A stretch of 8,402 nucleotides of DNA from Xanthobacteraceae bacterium (GCA_030037185.1 JASHRR010001002.1:1-8402), one strand, 5' to 3'; counted from the first letter of the stretch, positions 1 to 6,450 are shown. The notes: a model not told the origin generated them from the sequence alone. Made by a program: numbers and translations.

Positions 1-84
1 ATCGCGGACATTCGACGCAAATATCACGCGGCCGAACACGACACCAAGAATGCCGGGAAGGTTCGGACTAAAGCGCGGAAGTGA
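1..84 (+). CDS. C-terminal end of an unidentified protein (partial)
   Basis: The first 27 codons read from base 1 are open and end in TGA at 82-84. The conceptual tail begins IADIRRKYHAAEHD and finishes with a very basic stretch (KVRTKARK), as seen at the ends of some DNA- or RNA-binding proteins. No family can be assigned from so short a piece. A second frame starting at base 2 is also open, to about base 186, but its residue mix is less protein-like. The gene would begin left of the window. Confidence 0.35.
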   Translation: MADIRRKYHAAEHDTKNAGKVRTKARK

Positions 85-108
85 CCGCTGTCAGCAAGCC
101 CCGGCTGT

Positions 109-122
109 GACTTGCGCAAGTC
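109..122. repeat. 14-bp perfect palindrome upstream of hisC
   Basis: GACTTGCGCAAGTC is perfectly self-complementary with no loop. It lies in the 227-base non-coding stretch between the first gene tail and hisC. A second inverted repeat, CGTCCG at 167-172 and CGGACG at 179-184 with a 6-base loop, follows it and has no T-tract. The palindrome could be an operator for a dimeric regulator or chance. No regulator is identified here, and nothing else is recognised in the stretch. Confidence 0.3.
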
Positions 123-300
123 CGGTTATTGGCCCAAGGCTGAAAAACGCCGGCTGGGAAGCTTTTCGTCCGGTCATTCGGACGTGATAATGCTCGCTGT
201 GAGCCTTTCAGCCATTGACCCTCAGCTGAGGTTCGAGACGTCCCAGCTTGACGTTGCGGTTTGATCGGTGCATTCGCTATCCATGGGAAACGGGGCGAGC

Positions 301-307
301 GAGGGGG
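301..307 (+). promoter_or_regulatory. Ribosome binding site selecting the GTG start of hisC
   Basis: GAGGGGG lies 4 bases before GTG 312. An in-frame ATG at 261 lacks such a site and would add 17 residues absent from the family. The GTG start gives the usual N-terminus of this HisC subfamily (FW...L...L.PY.PGEQP). Confidence 0.7.
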
Positions 308-311
308 AACC

Positions 312-1388
312 GTGAGCCTCTTTTGGTCAGAGCTTGCCCGGGACCTCTCTCCCTATCTACCGGGCGAACAGCCACAGATTCCGGGCTTGGTCAAACTCAA
401 CACCAACGAGAGCTGTTTCGGGCCTTCCCCGAAAGCGATCGAGGCGATCCGGGCGGCGGCCGGCGATACGTTGCGCCTTTACCCAGACCCGCAGTCGACT
501 CGCCTTCGCGAGGCGCTGGCCAGTTATCACAAGATCGCGCCGGAACAGGTCTTCGTCGGCAACGGCTCAGACGAGGTGCTGGCCCACGCTTTCGCGGCCT
601 TGCTGAAGCAGTCCGAGCCTGTACAGTTCCCCGACGTGACCTACACGTTCTACCCGGTTTACTGCCGGCTCCTGGGGATCAATTACAAGATGATTCCGCT
701 GGACGCCGAGATGTGCGTGCGCGTGGACGACTATCTCGGACGCGCCAGCCCCGTGATAATCGCCAATCCGAACGCGCCGACCGGGATCGCCCTTCCGCGC
801 GCGGAGATCGCGCGGCTCGCCAGCGAGAAGGCCGCGGCGGCGGTTGTGATCGACGAGGCCTACGTGGACTTTGGCGGGGAGACGGCCATACCCATGATCC
901 GCGATTATCCCAATCTGTTGGTGGTCCAGACCATGTCGAAGTCGCGCGCGCTCGCCGGCCTGCGGGTGGGCTATGCCATTGGCGACGCCGGATTGGTCGA
1001 GGCCCTAACGCGTGTAAAGGACAGCTTCAATTCCTATCCGTTGGGGCGACCCGCCCAGGCCGGGGCAATCGCCTCGCTCGAGGACGAAGCGCATTTCCAA
1101 CACACACGTTCGGCGATGATGCGCAACCGCGCCGACCTGACCTCCGCCCTGATCGGTCTTGGGCTGGACGTCCTGCCCTCCAGCGCCAATTTCGTCTTCG
1201 CGCGCCACCCGAGCTATTCGGGCCAGGCGCTAGCGGCGGCACTGCGGGAGCGCGCGGTGCTCATCCGTCATTTCACCGCGCCACGGACTTCCGACTTCCT
1301 CCGAATCACCATTGGTTCGGAGTCAGATCTCGGCCGGTTGATGGACGCTCTGAGCAAGATCCTCGCTGACCGAGGCCGGAGCACCTGA
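312..1388 (+). CDS. hisC: Histidinol-phosphate aminotransferase (HisC2 type)
   Basis: A PLP-dependent fold-type I aminotransferase of the cytosol. It converts imidazole-acetol phosphate and glutamate to histidinol phosphate in histidine synthesis; members of this subfamily can also act on aromatic amino acids. From the GTG start the protein has 358 residues, normal for HisC. Visible motifs, in order: PYLPGEQPQIPGLVKLNTNE near residues 14-33, GNGSDE at 83-88 (phosphate-binding side), NPNAPTG at 152-158, DEAY at 181-184 (Asp contacting the pyridine nitrogen), SKSRALAGLR with the Schiff-base Lys at 210, and LRITIG with the substrate-carboxylate Arg at 331. No other his genes are nearby, so it is probably an orphan or second copy. 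The ATG at 261 is a weaker start. The family call is secure; the exact substrate is inferred. Confidence 0.93.
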   Translation: MSLFWSELARDLSPYLPGEQPQIPGLVKLNTNESCFGPSPKAIEAIRAAAGDTLRLYPDPQSTRLREALASYHKIAPEQVFVGNGSDEVLAHAFAALLKQSEPVQFPDVTYTFYPVYCRLLGINYKMIPLDAEMCVRVDDYLGRASPVIIANPNAPTGIALPRAEIARLASEKAAAAVVIDEAYVDFGGETAIPMIRDYPNLLVVQTMSKSRALAGLRVGYAIGDAGLVEALTRVKDSFNSYPLGRPAQAGAIASLEDEAHFQHTRSAMMRNRADLTSALIGLGLDVLPSSANFVFARHPSYSGQALAAALRERAVLIRHFTAPRTSDFLRITIGSESDLGRLMDALSKILADRGRST

Positions 1389-1530
1389 CCACGCTTCGAT
1401 ATTTCCCTTCATGAGAGTTGACCGGAAGACGCTGTACTGGCACCAGGTCGTCGAAGATGACCCGCAAGAGACATCGCCCCTGGGACACGGTACCTGTCAC
1501 CCGTCGGTTGGCCGCGGCTGAGAGATTGGA

Positions 1531-2055
1531 ATGCTACGATTGCTTGAGCTCAACGATATGGATCAAGCGGCTATCGTTCAGAGACGGTCACGGGACCGCG
1601 CCTTACCATGGATAAAGGTCCTCCACACACCAGAGGAGGATCGCTGGTTTTTTAGAGAGCACGTGTTCAAGACGTGCAAATCGTGGGGCTATTTCGAAGC
1701 TCGGGAACTCGCTGGGTTTATTGCCTTTCGCGAAGACTGGATAGATCACCTCTATGTCCTGCCAACATCACAGGACCGCGGCATTGGCTCTGCGTTGCTC
1801 CAAGTTGCGCAGAGAACAACGCGTAACCTGAACCTCTGGACTTTCCAGCGAAACACAATGGCACGACGCTTCTACGAGAAGCATGGCTTCGCGCTCATCA
1901 GAGAGACAGATGGGAGCGACAATGAAGAAAAAGAGCCTGATGCGGTATATCGTGGCGATCTACGACCTGATCCAAGTATCGCCCGCTTGCGGCCAAGGCT
2001 GGCGTCGCCACCGATCCACCCAACACGAGTCGATGGGCTGCCTGTGATCGCATGA
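1531..2055 (+). CDS. GNAT-family N-acetyltransferase with run-on C-terminus
   Basis: Acetyl-CoA-dependent N-acetyltransferase of the GNAT superfamily; the substrate is unknown. The N-terminus (RRSRDRALPWIKVLHTPEEDRWFF cut across residues 18-41) matches a common small GNAT subgroup. Motif A lies at HLYVLPTSQDRGIGSALL, with the acetyl-CoA pyrophosphate loop QDRGIG at residues 81-86. Motif B is MARRFYEKHGF at 110-120. Family members normally finish soon after a (S/D)xNEExxPD segment, seen here at 129-137. This frame instead continues for about 35 Arg/Pro-rich residues that look like non-coding DNA read through, so an indel or lost stop near 1945-1960 is likely. The core is intact and may still work. 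The Shine-Dalgarno sequence before ATG 1531 is weak (GAGA/TTGGA). It is separated from hisC by 142 bases with no convincing gene. Confidence 0.8.
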   Translation: MLRLLELNDMDQAAIVQRRSRDRALPWIKVLHTPEEDRWFFREHVFKTCKSWGYFEARELAGFIAFREDWIDHLYVLPTSQDRGIGSALLQVAQRTTRNLNLWTFQRNTMARRFYEKHGFALIRETDGSDNEEKEPDAVYRGDLRPDPSIARLRPRLASPPIHPTRVDGLPVIA

Positions 2056-2088
2056 GGGGGCGCAGTTCTCGACCCTATCATGGGCGCT

Positions 2089-2395
2089 CTAGTTCATCCT
2101 CATGAATCCGTCGGCGCTTCACTTTTCGCTGCCGACGCCGTGATGAAGGAAGAAGAGGCCGTCGGAATCGTAATTGTCCTTGACCGCAGGAACCGTGTAT
2201 AGTTTTCGCCCCAGAAGGCCTCCTACCAATCGGGCTGGAAGAAATCCGTCTCCTAGACATAGGAAGAGACGCGCGGCAGGAGCTTGCGGAGTTCGTCCAT
2301 CGACGCTTCGACCCGACGGCTGGCGCCTCCGCATCTGCTCGCCCCGCCGGCCGCGTCCGCCCCGGCGATCCCATGGCCGCCTTGAGAATCGGCGC
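2089..2395 (-). pseudogene. Decayed C-terminus of a berberine-bridge-type FAD oxidoreductase
   Basis: Read on the minus strand, one frame from about 2390 to 2185 gives MDELRKLLPR, then SYV, TAG (2255-2253), ETDFFQPDW, TAG (2225-2223), EAFWGENYTRF. After a shift of one base near 2181-2187 the text continues in another frame as VKDNYDSDGLFFLHHGVGSE, with TGA (2121-2119), SADGFMRMN and a final TAG at 2091-2089. This follows the usual C-terminus of BBE-domain FAD oxidases: SYVSE.(D/N)..EPDWQ..FWG.NY..L....YDPDGLFFVHHGVGSE.WS.DGF. The stops fall where Ser, Gln and Trp are usual, so they are point mutations. Only about 100 of some 450 residues remain. The FAD-binding part is absent and the 5' side ends at the promoter of the next gene. 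Family recognition is from memory of the motif, not a search. Confidence 0.8.
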
Positions 2396-2405
2396 AGAAT
2401 TGCTT

Positions 2406-2434
2406 TTGCAAGTTGATCGCGCAAAAACTACAAT
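2406..2434 (+). promoter_or_regulatory. Sigma70-type promoter of the TPR-like protein gene
   Basis: TTGCAA (2406-2411, 4 of 6 to the -35 consensus) and TACAAT (2429-2434, 5 of 6 to the -10) are separated by exactly 17 bases. They sit in a locally AT-rich stretch and point at the gene starting at 2471, giving a leader of about 30 bases. Inferred from sequence only. Confidence 0.55.
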
Positions 2435-2439
2435 TGTAG
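2428..2439. promoter_or_regulatory. Palindromic operator candidate (BlaI/CopY-like) over the -10 box
   Basis: CTACAATTGTAG is a perfect 12-bp palindrome containing TACA-N2-TGTA, the core recognised by winged-helix repressors of the BlaI/MecI/CopY family. It covers the whole -10 hexamer and the likely start-site region, so a bound repressor would block transcription. No such repressor gene lies in the window, so the assignment is inference. Confidence 0.45.
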
Positions 2440-2460
2440 CGCGACAGAAAACAAAAATAT

Positions 2461-2465
2461 GGAGG
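2461..2465 (+). promoter_or_regulatory. Shine-Dalgarno deciding the start at 2471
   Basis: GGAGG sits 5 bases before ATG 2471. The upstream in-frame ATG at 2459 overlaps this site and has no site of its own. Starting at 2471 also leaves a clean signal peptide. Confidence 0.75.
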
Positions 2466-2470
2466 ACGTC

Positions 2471-4150
2471 ATGCGTCGAGCCTTCGGCTTCGTGCTGTGC
2501 ACCGTTCTCGCCTTTAGCGCCTGCCCTGCCAGCATGGCTCAGGAGCCAGCTGCCAACCCAGGCTGGGAGACATGCCTCCAGGCACCGACACGCGCCTGCA
2601 TCTTGGATGAGGCGCTGGTTCACGCGCTCGCGATCGAACCTTCCGAGAAGGACCTGGATGGAACGTTTGTCCGCACGACCCAGCTCGTGAAGATTGCCGA
2701 AACGCAAGCGGCTGCTGGCAACGTCCAGACCGCGTTGCGCATCGCGCAGTTGATCCCGTCCGACCAGGCTTCGCGCGTCACCGCATTGCGGTCGATTGCC
2801 GCCGCGCAAGCGGGGCGTGGCATGGCGAGCGAGGCAAAGGAGACGTTCACCCAAGCCCGTCAGTTTGCTGATGCGCTAGCTGACCAATTGAGTCACGCTG
2901 AAGTACTGCATTCCCTCGCCCAAGGTGAGGCCGAGGCCGGGATGGCGGCCGAGGCGACCAACACCTTCGAGGAGAGTCTAAAGCTCGCCGAATCCGTCGC
3001 GGCGACCCCTGCAGTACTAGCAAACTCCCCATGTGTGAATAATCCGGCTGGGGCGGAGAGCCGGCTGGACAGTCTGCTCAAGAGTCTGGCGGAGCAACAG
3101 GCGAGAGCCGGGAGCCTCTCCAATGCGCTCGGCGCGGTGCGATCCATCGTGTACGAGCCTTCCGTACGCGCCAAGGCGTTGCAGGCAATCGCCGAAATCC
3201 AGGCGCAGAGAGGGCAGAAGGACGCGGCCGGACAGGTCCTGAAGGAGGCCTTGGTGTGGTTCCAGGTGCCGCCGCCCGAACGCTGGCCGAGTTGTCCCAA
3301 TGTCCGCCACCTACCGCCCTCCGGAGATCTCGATGCCTTGACGATTGGCAGTATCGCCACGACGCAGGCCAAGGCAGGCCTGACCGATGAAGCCGCAGCG
3401 ATGTTCGGGAAGGCTTTGCAACTCATCCCAAAAATCAAGGATCCTGCCTACCTGAAGGCGGCAGGTGACTCCGTGGCGATCGGTTTCCTGAAGGCGGATG
3501 TGTCCAAGGTCAGCGCACTGTCTGCGGTCGCCAGGGCCCAGCATGAGGCGGGCTTCGAGGCGCAGTCTGCAGCGACGTTCGAGCAGGCAATGCAGGCGGC
3601 GATGACTCTTGGCGAACCGATTCACCGCGCCGTGAAGCTCAGCGAATTAGGTCATGAGCAGCACCAGATCGGTCGCGATGCCCAGGCCACGCGTGCGCTT
3701 GACAGCGCACTGGAGGCAGCGCGGGCCGTGAACGGTGCTCCGCGCGCCTACTATCTGCTGACGGTTCTAGCCGCCAGAATAGAGGCGGGGCTGATGGCTG
3801 ACGCGGACACTACGCTGGCTCAAACCATGGCAGGAGTCTCACAATCGATCACGGAAGGCTGGCGACGCGTACCTTTGTTGCGCCTTATCGCCGAGGTTCA
3901 GGAAGAGATGGGGCGGCGGGAAGATGCGGTGGCGACGTATCGGGAGGCGCTGGCGGCCGCGGATGCGGCCGGCGATACATTGATGCGAAGCAACGCGCTG
4001 GCGCAACTGATCTATGGATTTCCCGGCCCGTCGCACGCCAGATTGATCGCTGAATCGGCCCCGCAGGCTGCTCGGATAGCCCAGTCGATGGCCGGTGAGC
4101 TGCGCCGCGCATCTGCGCTCATCGCGATCGCCAGCGCGCTGCCGAACTGA
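2471..4150 (+). CDS. Secreted TPR-like alpha-helical repeat protein, function unknown
   Basis: A 559-residue protein with a signal peptide: MRR, a hydrophobic core, then ASMA before Gln24, which suggests signal peptidase I cleavage and a periplasmic location. The mature start carries W32, C35 and C43 in a W..CL......C.LDEAL arrangement; the two Cys could form a disulphide. The rest is Ala-rich helical repeats with the recurring pattern L..IA..Q...G....A...F..AL, for example LRSIAAAQAGRG, LQAIAEIQAQRG, LSAVARAQHEAG and LRLIAEVQEEMG, some eight to nine units of about 34-40 residues. This resembles degenerate TPR/SEL1-like superhelices that mediate protein-protein contact. No catalytic motif is seen. 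Two spacers contain extra Cys (SPCVNNPAG and RWPSCPN). It is monocistronic, with its own promoter and operator-like palindrome. The partner and role are unknown. Confidence 0.85.
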   Translation: MRRAFGFVLCTVLAFSACPASMAQEPAANPGWETCLQAPTRACILDEALVHALAIEPSEKDLDGTFVRTTQLVKIAETQAAAGNVQTALRIAQLIPSDQASRVTALRSIAAAQAGRGMASEAKETFTQARQFADALADQLSHAEVLHSLAQGEAEAGMAAEATNTFEESLKLAESVAATPAVLANSPCVNNPAGAESRLDSLLKSLAEQQARAGSLSNALGAVRSIVYEPSVRAKALQAIAEIQAQRGQKDAAGQVLKEALVWFQVPPPERWPSCPNVRHLPPSGDLDALTIGSIATTQAKAGLTDEAAAMFGKALQLIPKIKDPAYLKAAGDSVAIGFLKADVSKVSALSAVARAQHEAGFEAQSAATFEQAMQAAMTLGEPIHRAVKLSELGHEQHQIGRDAQATRALDSALEAARAVNGAPRAYYLLTVLAARIEAGLMADADTTLAQTMAGVSQSITEGWRRVPLLRLIAEVQEEMGRREDAVATYREALAAADAAGDTLMRSNALAQLIYGFPGPSHARLIAESAPQAARIAQSMAGELRRASALIAIASALPN

Positions 4151-4265
4151 GGTTCGAGCCTGGCTTGGTACGCGGCGGGATCAACGCTTGGGGCGAAATT
4201 GCGGCCTCTGGCTCTACTTTCAGCCTTTGACCCCGACCCGACATCGCAGCGCACAGAAGCTGTTC

Positions 4266-5207
4266 TCACGAATCGCTCAATCCTGCGAGGCGGATTGCGT
4301 CCAGTTCGTCGGCATTGAAGACCTTAGATTGGTAGAGGCTCAGGAGCTCCTCCGACACACCATTACCGAACACCAGGACATCATCTGTGTTCACGGTAAC
4401 TTTGACGCCAGCGTCATAGAGCTTGCGGATAGGATGTGTCTCGAGGCGATCGATACGCCCGAGCATCACATTCGAGGTTGGACAAACATTCAAACGTATG
4501 TGGTTGTTAGCCAACATCCGCATCACTGCCGGCGAGCCAGCAGCAGCGATCCCGTGTTGGACCTCATCAAGCTCCAGTTCCTCGACGGCACGCCAAACAT
4601 CATCTGCTGAGCCCCACTCGCCTACATGCGCCTTTAGGCGCAAACCACTGCCCTTAGCCATGCGGTACAGCGGACGAAAGCGTTCTATCGGTTGGGCAAA
4701 TTCGTCGCCGTACAAATCAATGGTCAGATAGGCCCCCAGTTCGAGGAAAGGCGCGAGCCACCGTGTCAGAGCGCTGATTGGACAATGCCGCGAAAGCCCG
4801 AGTTGCGGGAGCCATTCGATATCTGGTGCAACACGCTCGTGGATCGCCACCAACTCGCGAGTTAATTTCGACGCGTCGCGGTCGAACAGGGTAATCGCCC
4901 ACACGTCTTCGCCGATTTCCAGGCGCGTAACGCCGTCGTATTTTGCTTGAACGAAGGCGGCCTCGAAGGCTCTCAAGCGTCCCTTTGGCCCGCTGAACAG
5001 CGAGCCAAGCCGATCGTCGACCCACGCACACATCTCGGCCATGGAGGCGAGGGGGCGATCGAGAGGTGCAATATCCCGTCCAGCCCATTCCGAGACGAGC
5101 GGACGGTGCCCGCCCAAGACGGCATGATTGTGCAGGTCGCTCTTCGGAATGGCCCGGAGAGCAAGAAGGTCGCCAGCATTCAACGCATCCTGAAAGCTAG
5201 TGGTCAT
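4266..5207 (-). CDS. Adenosine deaminase-family metal-dependent hydrolase
   Basis: A member of the amidohydrolase superfamily, adenosine/AMP deaminase group: zinc-dependent hydrolytic deamination of a purine or related base in the cytosol. Motifs in order (numbering from ATG 5207): PKSDLHNH with metal-binding H26 and H28, AHVGE with H194 and catalytic E197, QHGI with H218, CPTSN at 242-246, and NTDD with D275 and D276. All metal and catalytic positions are present. The length of 313 residues is slightly short of the usual 330-340. The frame is open to 5399, but the extra 64 residues do not match the family, and MTTSFQDALN followed by LRAIPKSDLH is a normal start. The Shine-Dalgarno is weak (GAAG). 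The substrate loop after the HxH differs from bona fide adenosine deaminases (AVLGGH rather than LDG), so adenosine is not certain. It converges on the TPR-like gene and diverges from the riboswitch. A TTGACG hexamer at 5252-5257 (minus) has no good -10. Confidence 0.85.
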   Translation of the reverse strand: MTTSFQDALNAGDLLALRAIPKSDLHNHAVLGGHRPLVSEWAGRDIAPLDRPLASMAEMCAWVDDRLGSLFSGPKGRLRAFEAAFVQAKYDGVTRLEIGEDVWAITLFDRDASKLTRELVAIHERVAPDIEWLPQLGLSRHCPISALTRWLAPFLELGAYLTIDLYGDEFAQPIERFRPLYRMAKGSGLRLKAHVGEWGSADDVWRAVEELELDEVQHGIAAAGSPAVMRMLANNHIRLNVCPTSNVMLGRIDRLETHPIRKLYDAGVKVTVNTDDVLVFGNGVSEELLSLYQSKVFNADELDAIRLAGLSDS

Positions 5208-5371
5208 CGTAATCGCTTCGAGAGACCTCGCAATCAAGCCATATCTCCGTACGTCAAACAATGTCCGCACCTGGCCCGAGGTACGTTCGTTAGGGAGCAG
5301 CCGGAGCCATTGCGTTCGAATGGCGTGAATGGCCAGAGTGGAAATCTCACAGTATCGATTGAGCGCCTTGC

Positions 5372-5400
5372 TTGACTTTCGACCCGCACCGATGGACATC
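5372..5400 (+). promoter_or_regulatory. Possible promoter of the riboswitch-ribH2 transcript
   Basis: TTGACT at 5372-5377, preceded by C to give the CTTGAC seen in many alphaproteobacterial promoters, is followed 17 bases later by GACATC, a poor -10. Its position 30-60 bases before the FMN aptamer fits, but the -10 is weak. Confidence 0.3.
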
Positions 5401-5435
5401 TCAGTCTGGCCGTCGCGAAGCGTCGGGCGGCCTTC

Positions 5436-5580
5436 GTTCTCAGGGCGGGGTGGAAGTCCCCACCGGCGGTAATTGCGCGAAATCGCAAGAGCCCGCGAGC
5501 GCCTGCCGCTTTAAATCGGCAGGGTCAGCAGACTCGGTGCAACTCCGGGGCCGACGGTAACAGTCCGGATGAAAGAGAAC
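5436..5580 (+). ncRNA. FMN riboswitch (RFN element)
   Basis: This is a near-canonical FMN aptamer. P1 is GTTCTC (5436-5441) pairing with GAGAAC (5575-5580). Between them are the conserved blocks AGGGCGGGGTG, CCCCACCGGCGGTAA, AGCCCGCGAGCGC, GGTCAGCAGA, CTCGGTGCAACTCCG, GCCGACGGTAACAGTCC and GGATGAAAGAGAAC. The variable arm TTGCG/CGCAA after GGCGGTAA and a GCCTGCCG/CGGCAGG helix are both well paired. FMN binding normally turns down riboflavin genes. The only gene downstream is the lumazine synthase at 5668, in line with the known pairing of RFN elements with ribH2 in rhizobia and Brucella. Confidence 0.97.
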
Positions 5581-5633
5581 GGGACAGGCTTAGCGATGAT
5601 CCGCTTCGGCGGCCCATTGGAGCGTGCCCGTAC

Positions 5634-5663
5634 GTCCTGATTCTGGTCTCAATTTTCGAGGAC
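5634..5663 (+). promoter_or_regulatory. Candidate expression platform: Shine-Dalgarno sequestering stem
   Basis: GTCCT (5634-5638) can pair with AGGAC (5659-5663), which contains the Shine-Dalgarno GAGGA (5658-5662) of ribH2, hiding it. The same GTCCT can instead pair with GGGAC (5581-5585), directly after the 3' strand of aptamer P1. ACGGG (5579-5583) can pair with CCCGT (5627-5631), which would also open the end of P1. This suggests translational control. No T-tract terminator is present. Inference from complementarity alone. Confidence 0.4.
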
Positions 5664-5667
5664 AACC

Positions 5668-6174
5668 ATGAATCAGACCCCGCTACACTCTGCCAATCCC
5701 TCGCATGACATCGCTCCACGTGGTGGGCGGATCGCCTTTATCCAATCGTGTTGGCACAAGGAGATCGTCGATCAATGCCGGGCCGCATTTGTCGTGGAGC
5801 TTCGCCGGCTTGGCCGACCCGAGAATTTGATCGACTTTTTCCAAGTCCCAGGCGCGTTCGAGATTCCCCTACAAGCAAAACTACTCGCGCGAACGAGTCG
5901 CTACATTGCAATCGTCGCCGCAGGTTTTGTAGTAGATGGCGGCATCTATCGCCACGAATTTGTATCCAACGCAGTAATCAGCGCATTGATGCGCGTACAA
6001 TTGGAAACTGACGTGCCGATCATCTCCGCCGTGTTAACGCCTCAGCGTTTTCACGGGCATGAGGAACACAAACGGTTTTTCCACGAGCATTTCGTCATGA
6101 AAGGCACCGAGGCGGCGAAGGCCTGCTCAGCGACCATCGCAAATATCGATGTAGCCCGGTCGCTGATGGCCTGA
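5668..6174 (+). CDS. ribH2: 6,7-dimethyl-8-ribityllumazine synthase, RibH2 type
   Basis: Condenses 5-amino-6-ribitylamino-uracil with 3,4-dihydroxybutanone 4-phosphate to lumazine, the penultimate step of riboflavin synthesis; cytosolic. It has 168 residues, normal length with a short N-terminal extension. Motifs: RIAFIQSCWH (residues 21-30) with Trp29 at the ring-stacking position that is Phe in Bacillus RibH, VPGAFEIP at 60-67, GFVVDGGIYRHEFV with the catalytic His at 96, QLETDVPI at 111-118, and MKGTEAA at 144-150. The GGIYRHEFV block and overall wording match RibH2 of Brucella and Mesorhizobium, which form decamers rather than icosahedra. The Shine-Dalgarno GAGGA is 5 bases before ATG. 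Expression is expected to fall when FMN is abundant, through the upstream riboswitch. No ribA, ribB, ribD or ribE is adjacent, so this is probably a second, separately controlled copy. Confidence 0.95.
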   Translation: MNQTPLHSANPSHDIAPRGGRIAFIQSCWHKEIVDQCRAAFVVELRRLGRPENLIDFFQVPGAFEIPLQAKLLARTSRYIAIVAAGFVVDGGIYRHEFVSNAVISALMRVQLETDVPIISAVLTPQRFHGHEEHKRFFHEHFVMKGTEAAKACSATIANIDVARSLMA

Positions 6175-6200
6175 CCACCAGAACAATCAGATCCCACCGG

Positions 6201-6224
6201 TTCAGGCGCTACGTCCCGCCTGAA
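6201..6224. repeat. 8-bp inverted repeat 27 bases after ribH2
   Basis: TTCAGGCG (6201-6208) and CGCCTGAA (6217-6224) are perfectly complementary around an 8-base loop. It could form a hairpin that ends or protects the ribH2 transcript, but there is no following T-run, so an intrinsic terminator is not supported. Confidence 0.45.
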
Positions 6225-6370
6225 TGTGGCCAAACTCCCTGCAAGTCGCCAGCCTGCGCATGGCGGTGCCGACGCCTACATTGTGTTGGCCAAAAAGGGA
6301 ACTCGTATGCAAGGCGGTCCTTGCCACCACCCCCCAGGGAGGACCGCCCGACCGACTCCCCGTCCGCAGA

Positions 6371-6394
6371 CGTCCGGGGCGGCGTCCGGGGCGG
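6371..6394. repeat. Perfect tandem duplication of a 12-bp GC-rich unit
   Basis: CGTCCGGGGCGG occurs twice head to tail (6371-6382, 6383-6394) with no mismatch. It probably arose by replication slippage and may vary in copy number. No function is evident. Confidence 0.7.
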
Positions 6395-6450
6395 CTTCGC
6401 GATAGGGCGAGATCCTTCGATCGCAGGCAGACCCGCACATAATATTATCA

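Noticed and set aside
248..283. Promoter for hisC from TTGACG (248-253).
   Set aside because: The only fair -10 (TATCCA at 278-283) is 24 bases away, too far; no hexamer at 16-18 bases resembles a -10.
248..1369. Long second open frame across hisC on the same strand.
   Set aside because: Arg/Gly/Pro-rich composition typical of a shadow frame in GC-rich DNA; the hisC frame carries all catalytic motifs.
1411..1521. A 36-codon frame (MRVDRKTLYWHQVVEDD...) between hisC and the GNAT gene.
   Set aside because: No Shine-Dalgarno and no recognisable family. The first half looks protein-like but the tail does not. Could be a gene fragment; not enough to call.
2078..2854. Long minus-strand open frame across 2078-2854.
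   Set aside because: Its right half is antisense to the signal-peptide gene and its left half crosses the FAD oxidase remnant in the wrong frame; no consistent homology.
4151..4265. Intrinsic terminator between the convergent repeat-protein and deaminase genes.
   Set aside because: No GC stem followed by a T-run on either strand could be found in these 115 bases.
5208..5399. A 64-residue N-terminal extension of the deaminase.
   Set aside because: No similarity to the family, no Shine-Dalgarno at 5399, and it crosses the putative promoter region of both divergent genes.
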